DNA of 64,000 nucleotides, taken from Paramacrobiotus metropolitanus. Lineage: Eukaryota; Tardigrada; Eutardigrada; Parachela; Macrobiotidae. This document shows positions 36,309 through 47,774 of this stretch, one piece after another. The translations under genes and the position numbers were made by a program. Each line of letters opens with the position of its first letter. The first letter of the stretch is position 1. Where the stretch lies: NCBI RefSeq assembly GCF_019649055.1, contig NW_026570274.1, positions 558,001-622,000 of the forward strand, given 5' to 3'. Below the pieces are notes generated by a model, which was given only the letters and a program-made list of their open reading frames with translations, had not been told where the DNA came from and did no database searches.

Positions 36309-36998
36309 ATGTCGCCCATGTGGATCGTGTTCGCTGCGCTGGCCGTTCTGGCCATCAGCCAGGCTGATGTTACCATCAAGCTGGAGAAGTACGACAACCC
36401 GGCTGACCGACTGCAGGACGGCACCAACTGCGAGCCTTTCGGCATTAGCAAGTGTGACCCCTACTTCATTCTCACCGTGCGCAACAGCTTCAACACGTAA
36501 GCCACACACGACATCCTAAGTTGTAATACTAAAAATAGAAACAGTATGTACAATATAATTATCAGAAAAATGTATGCCGTAAAAGTATATGTATTTCGTA
36601 AAAATAAAAAGTGTACAAAAAAGCACAAAGTTTATCAGAAAAATAAAATTCTGCTAAATCAAAATCAAAACTTTTACAACATTATTCTGATATCGGTGTA
36701 ATATCGGTAAATACTTGGCAGGAGCTTAGTGTCGACATACACCTCTACCCACACCGACGACGTCAGCTCGGTTGATTTCGGCTCCTTCATCGGCTTCCTG
36801 AACCCGGTTACCGCTAAGGTGCCCAACGGCACCGTGGTGGACATTACCATTGTGGCTATGGACGATGATCCCATTGGCGAACATGAACTGATTGGCACCT
36901 TCAACTATTTCTACGTTGCCGGTCAAACCCCCAAGAGGGAGAGCCGTGTCTCCGGAACCTCCACCGTTACCGTGCTTTTCAACACCACTCGATTCTAA
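36309..36998 (+). CDS. Secreted C2/MNNL-like protein, copy 1
   Basis: Exons 36309-36496 and 36722-36998 join in phase 2 to give 154 residues. A signal peptide (to about residue 19) is followed by VTIKLEKYDNPADRLQDG, CEPFG and KCDPYFILTVRN. This resembles the start of the MNNL domain, the C2-fold N-terminus of Notch ligands (hydrophobic strand, N.L.DG.C, C.PYF..V). There are only two Cys after the signal, and no DSL or EGF repeats follow, so it is a single-domain secreted protein. Exon 2 carries the remaining strands, including DDDPIGEHELIGT, which looks like a C2 calcium-loop motif. It forms a tandem pair with the gene at 37.9 kb. Confidence 0.7.
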
Positions 36999-37227
36999 TT
37001 GAACTGCTTTTTGGTGAAAGTCTTATATTTTTGATGATTTTCCATCAGTGTATTTTTTGTCTGTAGAAAACAAAATTTACGTGCTGCTTTTCTGTAATGG
37101 TACCTCAGGACTATCGTGATGACAACAGTTATTAAAGAGGTTCGTGAGAAAACTGAAGATCTGTTTCCGGTTGACATTTAGCAGCTAAACCAGCAGATGA
37201 TGGTATTAGCATAAAATGGAGCCCGTA

Positions 37228-37233
37228 AATAAA
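37228..37233 (+). terminator. Poly(A) signal of C2/MNNL-like copy 1
   Basis: AATAAA about 230 bases after the stop at 36998. Confidence 0.45.
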
Positions 37234-37906
37234 AATACAGTATGTAAATTTCAAACACAAAGAAATATTAGGTAGAAAATTTCTTTAGCTCATCGTGTGC
37301 ATTTTGCCTACGAACTGGGATTTTGGAAAAGAAAATATTAGGTTCTCTCTGTAGCAAAAACAGAAAATATTCAACAAACACTTGGTCTGATTATAATAAT
37401 CGAAGAAAAACAATGAAAACGAATCCTGTCAAATTATTCTGGGTAATAAACATGCAAGATATCACCGGCAATACCGGCATGGCACGCTAATCGGCTAGGT
37501 CGAGCCATTTGAGTTCATCTAGGCCTTTAACAATACGGGACCAAGACAATAACGCTCCTTACTGTTGCCGATAAAGCCCGCCACATTGTCTTGTACTGAG
37601 TCGGCAAACAGATAACCTATAATGGTTTTAGAGCATACAATTTACGAGCTGTGATATAACGTTCCCCTATTATTTTGCAACATAAAATTCACCAGGTCAC
37701 CTTGAATTAAACACGGTATCAGCCTAACTATACAAAAGGCATCAGTATGCCACCTTATCAAGACGCATTGTCTTATGTATCACTTCAGGTTTTGGAGACG
37801 GGTGGCGTGTTTTAACCAAGACGCTTTTCCCAGCGACCGTTTCAGTCAGCCGGTGTGCATCACGCAAAAATAAATTTTTGATTTTTCGTCACAATAATAC
37901 ACGAAA

Positions 37907-38716
37907 ATGTCGCGTCTGTTGGTCGCCGTGTTCCTTGCCAGTGTGGTGGCGGTGTGCAGTGCCCAGAACAGCACCACGCCCACCGTGATGTTCAAGCTGG
38001 AGCGCTACTCCAATCCCAACAACCAACTGCAGGACGGCTCCAACTGTGATCCCTTTGGATGGTCCAAATGCGATCCCTACGTGGTAGTGCACGTGCGCAA
38101 CAGTGCCAATGTGTAAGGAAAATAAATATTTCTTAGCAATATGCTGTAAAGCTGCGTTCAGCCAACATGAGAGCCAAAATAAGATTAGCCGGTAAACGCG
38201 AAATGTAGACGAATTTTCTAGCAACCAAAGAGAAAGGGCTTATTGTGTCACAAAGGTCATCCCTCAATGACGGTTCCAGGCGCGATCTATCTGGCTAAGA
38301 CAGAGAAAAGGTTTATTGTAATAATTGTATTAAAAGAGTTTCTGAGATTCTGCTTTGTAAGAATAATAGCAATGGTAAAAGCCGTGGCTCGTTTTCGCGT
38401 AGTAGAACCGCCGTATAATGCATATTTTCTGCTGTTTCCCAGGACCGATCTGCAGACGTTCACCTCCACCCCCACCAATGACGTCAGCTCATTGGACTTT
38501 CAAATGTTCATCGGCTTTGTCAATCCCCTGCTGATCAAGGTCCCCAAAGGCACCGTGGTCGATCTGTCGGTGACGATCTACGATGACGACGATATTGGTC
38601 AAGATGAAATTATCGGCACCTACTGGTTCCTGTATGTTGCCGGCACCGAGGCCAAGAGGGAGACCAAGACCGCTGGATCGGCTTCCCTGACGGTCATGAT
38701 GGCCACCGTTGGATAA
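37907..38716 (+). CDS. Secreted C2/MNNL-like protein, copy 2
   Basis: Exons 37907-38112 and 38443-38716 join at the same phase-2 position as in copy 1 and give 159 residues. The signal peptide ends near VCSAQ. The mature part repeats the copy 1 pattern: MFKLERYSNPNNQLQDG, CDPFG, KCDPYVVVHVRN, then DVSSLDF, VPKGTVVDLSV and DDDDIGQDEIIGTYW. Conserved gene structure and order show a tandem duplication. The conserved two-Cys pair and the acidic DDD loop suggest the same fold and possible calcium binding (inference). Confidence 0.7.
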
Positions 38717-38880
38717 AATCACTAATTGATGCTTTTTTATCAAAAATCATGTCGATCGCTTCTTCATGGAGTGTATGGCTAGTGTACTCATTTCCTTTGA
38801 CTTTTGTGTGCCTATGATTTTGAATATGTACCTTCCGGTTTCGACCTTCACACTGTGTTTCAGAACATAACAAGCAACAC

Positions 38881-38886
38881 AATAAA
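38881..38886 (+). terminator. Poly(A) signal of C2/MNNL-like copy 2
   Basis: AATAAA 165 bases after the stop at 38716. The interval 38717-39436 is otherwise empty. Confidence 0.5.
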
Positions 38887-39436
38887 AATTTAATAACAAA
38901 CAAAATTTTTAACGTACGAAATAGAGGCAGAAAAAGCGCTGTTGATGATAAGACGGAATCAGCACCCAGAATTATAATAATTATTTGGTCGGCAATACCG
39001 CACATCCTTAGCAGGGTTTGCTCCAGTTGTAAACCAAATTCATTTTCGGATTAAACACAACCTGTATTACCGTAACAAACAAGCATTTCATTGTGATTTT
39101 ATTCGAAAACATTGGCCATATTATCGATAGAAGTATCGCATTATACAGTATTATTACGTATTTGAGCAGATTTAATTTGTTGTCCAGAAAATACGTACGT
39201 ACTTACGTAGACATAGGTACGTAGACATTATCGCAACCAAAAACTGTGAGCCGAGGTGCATTTATTTTTACCGTAACAGATGAACAGCGGATGTAAATGC
39301 AGATAGTCATATCCAATGCAGGAAATATGCGAGTAGGTACAACTAGTGCTAATGAACACAAATTGCAATAATTATGATTTATGGTAGAACAGCCAGCTAC
39401 TCTAGTCTAGATATAAAGTGCTTCGTGTCTGTATTG

Positions 39437-40511
39437 TTACATCGTAGACATAGGTATGGTATCGGGGTCCAAGAGAAAAGTGCCTGGTACAAAATAATTA
39501 GCAAAGGATGCCGGTTCGGGCGGGTTGTATGGGTGAGATTGTGACAAAACCTTTGCCGGCTGCGTCTCAGGTTCTTCCACTGACTGTGAAGTAAATTCCG
39601 AAGACACATCATCAAGCATATTATTCACCACCATTCCTCTTTCTGAAACAATTAAGATTTACATCAACGTCACAGCCACATATTACTAAGGTTAACAATG
39701 TTTGGTTCCGTAACTTCCGTTGTTACTAACTTTGCCTAATGGGACCCATGACGACGTCGGTGAATGCCGTCCTCTCATTCCTCCCTGGCACATCGATACG
39801 AGAATTGTAGTAATTAATACCGCTCGTACCAACGGGAACCAAATCCACCTAAAGAATCAGTGAAAAAATTGAAAATTTACAGTATTTGTATGATATTTGT
39901 ATCTGGAAACAGCAGAAAAAATTATTTTGTTGCAGTCGGAGACTCAGAGTAACGGTTGCGCATCTTACCGTATTTACGACACACAGAACAGCCATAACCG
40001 TGATGTGTCCTGCACCGAACATTTTTTTCGAAAAACGATTAGCAAAGCAGAGAAACTGGTTCACGTAAATCAAACCAAGTAGATCGAACGTAAGCGAAAA
40101 AGTCACCAAAAGATGCTATACGATCTACAAATTTAGCGGCAGCAAAAAGTCAAACGTACGTATGACTATGTACCGGTGATTTACATATATACAGGGCGAC
40201 ATCCCAATAGCAGCGTTGTCGTTGTAGTTCGGTTTGTAGTACTCGCCGAAAGAGTGCCACTTCAGATATTTGCCGATGGTAAGCAGTAACGGTGCCGTAC
40301 TTCTGAAAAATTCAAGCGAAACGCTGGAAAGCTCATGATGACCCAATGATCATTTGCAGAATTTCAGAATCGAGTCGAGCCATAAGGAGAAAAGTACTAT
40401 TAGGAATTAGTTCATGGAAGGAATTTTGCACTTGAGATTGCGCCTTGCGGTTTTCTGGAACCTTGTGCTGGACTCAGGCGCCCGGGGGTGTAACTTGAAT
40501 TCGAAATGCAT
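39437..40511 (-). CDS. Tentative multi-exon orphan gene
   Basis: Minus-strand exons 40302-40185, 40055-39969, 39848-39731 and 39642-39437 join in phases 0, 0 and 1 without a stop. An ATG-bearing exon 40511-40462 fits in phase but uses a weak donor. The last exon is the best supported: 67 open codons of acidic, proline-containing composition (SSEFTSQSVEEPETQP; PSTM-like C-terminus). A middle exon reads VDLVPVGTSGINYYNSRIDV. The junction SPCIYFLCFANRFSKKMF resembles the TM7/helix-8 end of a rhodopsin-type receptor, as in the neighbouring GPCR genes, but no other transmembrane helices are visible upstream. Family unrecognised. Confidence 0.35.
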
Positions 40512-41393
40512 GCTGTAAAAATATTTATTGTGGTCAGCTGAAAAGAGAACCGGAAAAGTTACCGAAGCAAGAGAGTTAATTTCTATCACGTGGCTACGCA
40601 TATACAATCTTACGAGTATTGATTAAAGTACGGGTACTGAACAGTCTTTTTATTGGGTTAAATTCAAATTAACATTGGTTAAACACAAAATTACTCAATT
40701 CTCATCATTTTAGCACATAGTACACATCCACTCTCTTTCCAAAACAGAACGTTTTCTGAATTAGTTTAGAACAAGTTTAGAATACAGGTTTTTGGAATGT
40801 CTTTTATTTCACTCTGATAATACCAAGTGCCAATCTGCGTTCTAACGATAAATTGTGTCTGGAAATATAGTGCCCGTGCTAACTTTTCTCATCCAACTAC
40901 AGATATTTAGGTTTAATAAGCTTTTCAGTGCCTTACTGTTGTACAATATTATTATCTTCTTTTTGACCAGAATTAAAATCCCTTTGGGGTTGACTGCACT
41001 TGTGCCGTAATGATAATAACAATGTGGCACGTGGATGCAGATGAATGCAAACGCTGTTTTATGTTAGTTGAGCAATACCGGCATGATTTACATGTACACT
41101 GGTATTTTTCTTGTGTACTGGCAGCCTTTGATGTACGTACAGTACAACAATTCATTGGACGATCGCGGATCAGGTAAATATTATTAACTGTTGGAATATT
41201 ACGTCAGGATCCAACCAGAAGCAGCACGAAATTTTTATAATATAACTAATACATAGTAAGCAGTGCCATAAGACGAATCATTTTATCCAGAAAATCATCC
41301 CACGAAGGAAACTGAACAAACATTTGCGTCCAGGAAAAATAAAACAATAGTAATTATAGAACAACGATCGCTGTTAAGCATTTTATGTCAGCT

Positions 41394-42520
41394 TTAATAG
41401 TCATACGGGGCACCATTAGAGCGGTCATTTGTGAATTTTCCGCTGCTTAAAGGGAGAATCACTATGCGCATATCTTGCAGGGTGATGAACGCATAGCATC
41501 GCTGAATAACAAACGAAATGCCACGCCGGTAATCCTTGCATAGTGTGAAGAAAGCCACCTGCGATGAAATTTAGACCCATGTATAATAATGTTCAGCCCG
41601 AAATGTAACTTAGTATCAACTCTTACCGGTCCTCCCAGGTAGCCAATATTGTACCACACTCGCAACCACAACGGCGTGGTGCTCATCATAACCACTCTAA
41701 AGAAATAGCTGGACACCACGCTAAACGGCAGGTAGCACGCCAAGAACCACAGCGACGAGATGAACAAGCTCTTGGAGATTAGAATTCGCTTATTATACGT
41801 GCGTTGTGATGTGGCACGTTTCACCAATTGGACCGGGCCTATTTTTCCATGACTTTTCACATATTTTGAAAGCAGAACGTATAACAGGATTGCCAGATAA
41901 CAGAAGAATGTACCAGCTAAAGGAAAATAAAACCCCACGGATAACAGCGCGATCTGTGTCCCGGGATTCTCTTTCGGTGGGTATACCGCGCATCCGGGCC
42001 ACGCGTTGGTTACATCAAACTTCCCGATGATACCCGCGGCAATCGGTATATTGATACACAACGGTAGCACCCAACTAACGCCAATGGCAGCCACAATCAT
42101 CTGACGTTGTGTCCAGATGTGGTAATGCAGCGGGAAGATGATGGCGACAACCCGGTTAACAGCCAACAGGAAGGATGACCATTGGTGCACTTGAGAGACT
42201 GCCATAATGAAGAAAAAGAAATAGCTGCAGGAGAAGGAGGTTAGCTGAAAGCGAGGAAAATACATGGTGATGGACGAGGTAATGTTCAGGATGCAGAGAA
42301 ACGCTTCGGCGCTTTGTAAATGGATGATGAGGATTTGAGCGCCACCACGTAGTGTTCGCGTAGCGCAGATCGACACTATCAGCAGTAAACACAGAACAGC
42401 ACCGATAATGCCCACGGAGATATTGGAAATGAAGAACAGCAGAAATGCATTGGGATACAGTTCCCGTAACCGTATGGATCTGGTAATGTTGGTAAAGGTC
42501 ACGGTCGTGTTGAGATCCAT
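41394..42520 (-). CDS. Rhodopsin-type G-protein-coupled receptor (orphan), receptor 1
   Basis: Exon 41627-42520 and exon 41394-41558, separated by a 68-nt intron, give 352 residues. The N-terminus has NTT and NIT glycosylation sites. Seven hydrophobic helices are visible. Helix 3 ends AVNRVVAIIFP, so NR replaces DR of the DRY motif. Cys before helix 3 (SFSCSYF) and in loop 2 (GCAVYPP) can form the usual disulfide. Intracellular loop 3 is basic. Helix 7 ends GGPVAFFTLCKDYRRG, so NPxxY is altered. The gene lies 1.2 kb downstream, same strand, of a short secreted peptide precursor. A partial copy is at 45.9 kb. Confidence 0.85.
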
Positions 42521-43756
42521 TTAGAAAACTGCAGCTCCGACTCACAAGATTAACCGGTAAATTCAGGTGCACCAGAATGTCGAACGATAACGACAGGAAA
42601 AGCGAAGCCAGCATGTGATGTTGAATCTGTCTGGTTATATTTGGGATTTGGGAATACTGGTTTCTGCACGTCCAGTTATTGTTTTCCCGCCTGTAAGTTG
42701 GCATTTCTTTGGGGAGTGATTTCATACCGAAAATAATGTTTAAACTGGAGCGATTATGATTAAATAATGTCATTGTCACTAAGAAGTATCCGTCAAAGAA
42801 TTATGATCTTAAAATATCGGGTGAAAGGTATTCTTTAATACCCCCTTACGAGGATATGGCGGTGCATTAATGTACAATCAATGTTGTAATCCCCGAGGAA
42901 CAGTTGCATTTATGGCATGCCAGTGCGTGAAATAACATGTGCGCATGCGTATTCCTGTAATATCGCTTTCTTACATGGTACTTACCCGTTTAATACCAAG
43001 AGTCTTTTGATTTTAAATGGTGATAATTAAAGCTGTAAAAAGAAAGGCTATCGTCTATACAAGAAAAGAAATTCTAATCCTAAACTGGGAAAATGGGAAA
43101 CTCCCACCCAAAAGGCCAAAACGGAAGATGTAATTTTACGGGAGATTATAATACGAAACAAAGGAAGTTTTGTGCGTTACGTAAAGACCAAAGCTGTTTG
43201 AAAATTTTTAAATCACGAATGTTTGCATGAGCGGAATCCATATTTATAACACCAGTACTATGGCGAGCCGTATACCTTGAAATGCATATCTTCCTTCTAG
43301 CTATAGTTGAGTAAAAGTGCCGTGTATAGTGTAAAACTTGCTTATTAGGACCTTAAAAAGATGGACATACAACTTTGTTATGCTACTTTGTATTACTACA
43401 TTAAAGACAAATGGTTCCCATCAACAGTTAAACGAAAGTAGTTTATTCATGTTGCCGCTAAGAACATTGTGTACTAAGAAACGTTTCTGTATATCTGCTG
43501 TTTGAAGCTTTTATATATTCAAAACGACAACAGTGTTTTATGCAGACAGATTTCTGACCGCTGGGTAAGATATGAAAATGATACTTGAAAAGCACCTTAC
43601 AGTGATGGTAACATCTGATAAGGAATCTTGAAATTTGGAGGAATAGGTGTTTCAGATATTAGAATAACGAGAGTGCATTACAGGAACATCGTCTGGATCC
43701 GTAAAAAAAGCATCATCAGAGGGAAGCAGACAAGGCGGTCACTGCCGTAGAAATTT

Positions 43757-44221
43757 TTAACGATCAAAACTATTGTTTACAAGTATTTGGCCCCTTTTTC
43801 CTGAACCTTCGGCTAAAAATGCACAACAATCAAAAATTAACAGGATTAACAAAATTTCTTTTTTATCGCTGCTTACCTGTTTTGGGTTTAGGGACATAAA
43901 GATGTTGTGTGTGACTCACGACCGAGGTTGTTGGCTCCGCCTTCAGACCCGTGGCTCCGTGATTCTTCCCTTGTACTTTGACATGCGTAGCCTCGGAAGA
44001 CGGTTTTTTGTGAAGACCCATTACATGTCCCGCCGGGTGGTGCGAACCGGCAGAAACCGGAACGCCCTGAAATTATTGATAAAAGTGCATTTTCTGTAAT
44101 TTTTAAATAATTGATTGATAGAAAATGAGTGAAGTTAAACAAAAAAATGGTTCGCGATGCTTACCGTATATACGATGCAGAGGAGAGCAGCGACGGCCGT
44201 AATGAACAGCGAAAAGTACAT
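43757..44221 (-). CDS. Secreted peptide precursor C (neuropeptide-like)
   Basis: Exons 44165-44221, 43877-44066 and 43757-43812 on the minus strand join in phases 0 and 1 to give 100 residues. Exon 1 is a clean signal peptide (MYFSLFITAVAALLCIVYT). Exon 2 begins GVPVSAG and has a KK site (GLHKKPSSEAT). Exon 3 ends the protein with EGSGKRGQILVNNSFDR, where KR is a typical prohormone-convertase site. Paralogue D at 46.7-47.5 kb has the same three exons, the same phases and a matching QILV end. A TATA box lies 222 bases upstream. No Cys pair or known domain. A bioactive peptide role is inferred from the architecture. Confidence 0.65.
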
Positions 44222-44442
44222 TTTTATATTTGAACTGAAAGAGGAAAGAACAAAAAAAAATTTAAAAAAAATGGCTAACGTAAGACACGGTTGAAATACG
44301 GTTTACTAAAGGTATAAAGTACTCGTACTTACCACGTTATGCCGCAAAAACAAAGTATTTGTAAAAACCGAATGTATCACGAATAGGGGCTTCGAATTCG
44401 TAAAAATTCTCATCTGTTCGTGGCAATCATCTAACGCCGGTC

Positions 44443-44451
44443 CTTTATATA
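44443..44451 (-). promoter_or_regulatory. TATA box of peptide precursor C
   Basis: TATATAAAG on the minus strand, 222 bases upstream of the ATG. The same element and flanks, including an ATCATCTA word further upstream, are conserved in front of precursor D. Confidence 0.6.
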
Positions 44452-44554
44452 CAGAGTACAGGGACAAAAGTATTCTAAAGACTGCCTTGTCGATTACTGG
44501 CCGAAAGTATCACTTGAAATATTTGCGATGCAATGCTGCGGCAGCATCTTATTT

Positions 44555-44830
44555 CTCCAAAACTAGCTGGAGAATGCAAAATATCTCACGTCGATTCAAG
44601 GATTCTTTGCCGAGCGCCCGAATCAGTTCGAGCCTTACGTAGAACTACGTCTAATTTCCCACATGTCAGCATACTGAAATGCGCGGAATTACTCCACTTG
44701 AAAATTGGTCTTTCGTGAGAGTGCGCGAAATTCTTGAAAACTAACTGCAGAATGCTGAAACATGCCACGTCGGCCCAAGGATTACGTGAAACACGACTGA
44801 ATCGAGTCGAGCGATGAGCAGAAACTGCGT
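44555..44830 (-). repeat. Partial tandem repeat in the promoter region of precursor C
   Basis: The stretch 44555-44670 (CTGGAGAATGCAAAATATCT, then CGTCGATTCAAGGATT) is repeated, diverged, at about 44735-44830 (AATGCTGAAACATGCCACGTC, then CCAAGGATT). The first form also occurs once at about 47.89-47.99 kb upstream of precursor D. Confidence 0.6.
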
Positions 44831-45939
44831 TTAATTTTGATCCTTTTAGCATATCATATTGCCAATCACTTGAAAACTAAATTTCCGGATAAGTTTTTTG
44901 CAGAAGTGAAAAATACATTTAGCCGGTAACATTCAGATAAATATTTCTTCTATATACTGTAGTTGCTAAAAGTATTGTTTATGTGTACTGGTTACGTGTT
45001 TCTGAGAACTTTTAGGCAAATCTTTTTCTGACGTAAACGAATAGCATTCCGTAACAAAGTGAATAGCGCAGCCTACAAACATTATCTAGAAGGTTGTTTT
45101 CTAGAAGAAACACTTTTTATGGAGATGCAGTGATTGTATGCAGCATGCACTAATGTACAAAACAAGCCCTAACCTAAATTATTTATTGATGAATTAACAG
45201 CATGTTTTACCCTGCTTTCGGGGCCTGTCGTGGAAAGCAAAAACATTATGCTGTACAGGAAATCTAAAACACTGAGAAAGCCTTGAAAATTTAATTTTCA
45301 AGGCATGAATTTCATCAGCGTCAAGTTTTAAATTCTGTTTGTTTCTTCCTTAGATGTGCAACGAACTTGGGTACTTTACCGTACTTACACAGAGGTACAA
45401 AAGTATTGCTTTACGCAGCGGTACATGCATTGATGCACACTTACTACTGCATATTTTTCCATGAAAGTGTTGCATACATTAATTTATTTTGTCATTTTGG
45501 CTGGTTGCCAAAGCATGGCTGCAAAGAATACAGAAATTGAATAGAATTAAAAGCGGTCGACCACGACGTTTCAAATACTCTGCACATATTAGAACAGGGC
45601 TGTCACATTACAGACAGTGCCCCAGCTAAAGGATCACAGAAGCTTTGTCGATATATGCCCCGGAATTTTATGTCGGCGGTAATACCGCGCACCTGAACCT
45701 CGCACCAGAACCTCGCACCTCCGATGCCGTCAGACTTTCAGGTAACGCTCATGGCAATAGATACTCTGTATATCGATGCACCTAGGTTTAACGCAACCGA
45801 TGATAATGACGGGCTGACGGTCAAAAACCAGTTGGCGTTTTGTTTATATATATTACATACATAGTAACGCAGCGGAAAGTTTATGGCATAACCCAGTTAC
45901 CAGCCATTGAAGAGGACGACCACTAATAAACTTTAGAGA
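44831..45939. other. Intergenic part of the duplicated module
   Basis: No gene. Segments near 45.06-45.24 kb (GGAGATGCAGTGATT; CATGTTTTACCCTG) resemble 48.27-48.43 kb, showing that the duplication reaches past the peptide genes. Confidence 0.45.
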
Positions 45940-46215
45940 GGACCCTCAAGAAACGTTGCAGGAGAAAAAGACAACTGGGCCCTAAAAAATGCATCGCGAT
46001 GGGCGATACAGTATGCATTGCAGACAAGCGCTTTGGCGTTTTGTAGGCGAGTGATAAGGTTTTGGAAGCTGATCACAACTTTCAGCAGGAGGCACAAAGC
46101 AACATCGATAATGCTTACTATGTTGTTAACAACGAAGAATACAGTTGCCACAGCAGTATGGATTTGATGGTGCTGATAAAGGTCACGGTCGAATTAATGC
46201 CAGCATTTTTGCCGG
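45940..46215 (-). pseudogene. Truncated copy of GPCR receptor 1
   Basis: The minus strand begins STVTF in the position of receptor 1's NTTVTFT start. After a frame change near 46.15 kb it gives TVFFVVNNIVSIIDVALCLLL, then NAKALVCN, matching receptor 1 helix 1 and the start of helix 2 (FFISNISVGIIGAVLCLLL; QSAEAFLCI). It then stops, and no later helices exist. Upstream non-coding sequence to about 46.5 kb matches that upstream of receptor 1. Confidence 0.7.
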
Positions 46216-46745
46216 TTTACATCGCAGGGAAACTCAAGTTCGCCGGCAGTTTGATATCTTGCCTGGTTACCTATACGGGCGCGTTTAGGTGTTTTTGTCT
46301 CTGTATTAACTGATTACAGTTTTCCCGACTATTAATGTAGTCTGAATTTTGTGGGAGAGACCTTACACTGAAAACCACCTTTAGACTGGATACATTCTCA
46401 GTCACTACATGAATCCGTTAAAAAATTTATTACTATAAAATATCGTGCAAAAGCACCGTTCCTAACCATTCGGAAGACATGGAGGTGCACTAATGTACTA
46501 TAGTATTTACGAGGGCTTTCCCGACCGCGTCCGCTTCACCAGGGCACATTTTCCGGGTGTACTTCAACAAGCAATATTCCGCTGATTTTAATACCTGCTG
46601 TGAAATATAATTAATTTTATACTACCAGTTGTTTCAGAAATCAGAATAATAAGGATAGAAGATAGCAAATTATCGGGATCGGTGAAGAAAAATATCGTCA
46701 AAGGGAAGCAGATGAGGCGGTTAATGTGGTAGAGGCTTTCAACGG

Positions 46746-47522
46746 TCAGCTATCGATATCAAAAAGACCACCTCCATCCGCTACCAAAATTTGCTTGCCT
46801 GAAAGAAACACAATAATCGAACAACTGTCTAGGTGAATAAAACTTGGTTTTTTGTCGCTCCTTACGTCGGCCTGAGGTGGAGGCCTCATGGTGGGGCAGA
46901 CGCCAGTGCTGCGGGCGTTTTTTGAAAGAGACTGTTTGTTCTGTGTTTTCACCTCTCGCTGCATCCTTCTTCTCTGGTGCTTTGGCATGAATAACATCGG
47001 ACGATAATTTTTTGGATGATAGACGCATGACACCTTGTGCCTTGTCTAAACCAGCAGAAACTGGAACGGCCTGAAATTACAGAATATTGTCGCCATATTG
47101 ATCAAGGGGCCTTTTTGTAGTTTTAGAAAATTTTTATTTGTAGAAGCTGAACTGATCTGTAAGAACGAAATAACTAGCAGATTTGCAAACCCTGCTCGTC
47201 GATAACACGACAGTACAGGACGAATATTATCACAAGCTAGTACAATGCAGCACCGGATTTTTGTCCGTAGTTATATTTTGATTTTGTGGGCATGACTATG
47301 GCCGTCGATTCTGGCAGCTGGCGAGCATCAACGCTAAAGATGCCCTTTGCTGTGGCACGTGCGAGCGCTTTATGAAGCACAAAAAAATGGAAATATCTGT
47401 ATTGTGAACTTGGGAGCCGGCGTATGTGCTCTAATAAGAAATAAGAAATAATTTGCGTTTCTTACAGTATTTACGCTGCAGAGCAGAACAGCGACGAGTG
47501 CAATGCACAGCGAAAAGTCCAT
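46746..47522 (-). CDS. Secreted peptide precursor D (neuropeptide-like), paralogue of C
   Basis: Exons 47466-47522, 46866-47070 and 46746-46798 join in phases 0 and 1 to give 104 residues. The signal exon is the same length as in C (57 nt; MDFSLCIALVAVLLCSVNT). Exon 2 starts AVPVSAG like C, then diverges and is rich in Lys and Arg (SSKKLSS, PEKKDAARG, FKKRPQ). The protein ends GRRKQILVADGGGLFDIDS, with RRK before QILV where C has KRG. The preserved ends and changed middle fit a peptide precursor. On the same strand about 0.5 kb further on lies the broken GPCR copy. Confidence 0.62.
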
Positions 47523-47765
47523 TTTTATCCTGTGGCTGCAGTAATGAAAACAAATGAAAGAAACAATGAAAAATAAATAATGAAAGGCATGTTGGAATGC
47601 GGGTCTCCAAAAGAAATACAGTACTTACCACGTTTTGCCGAAAATACAAGTATTTGTACAAGGCGAGTAAGTATGTGCTTGTAGAGTGTAGTCAACAGGA
47701 GCTTCCAGTTGGTAATAATTCCGCTTCTTATGTTAGTAGTAATCAATAATCATCTAGCGCCTGTG

Positions 47766-47774
47766 TTTTATATA
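47766..47774 (-). promoter_or_regulatory. TATA box of peptide precursor D
   Basis: TATATAAAA on the minus strand, 244 bases upstream of the ATG, aligned with the TATA box of precursor C. Confidence 0.55.
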
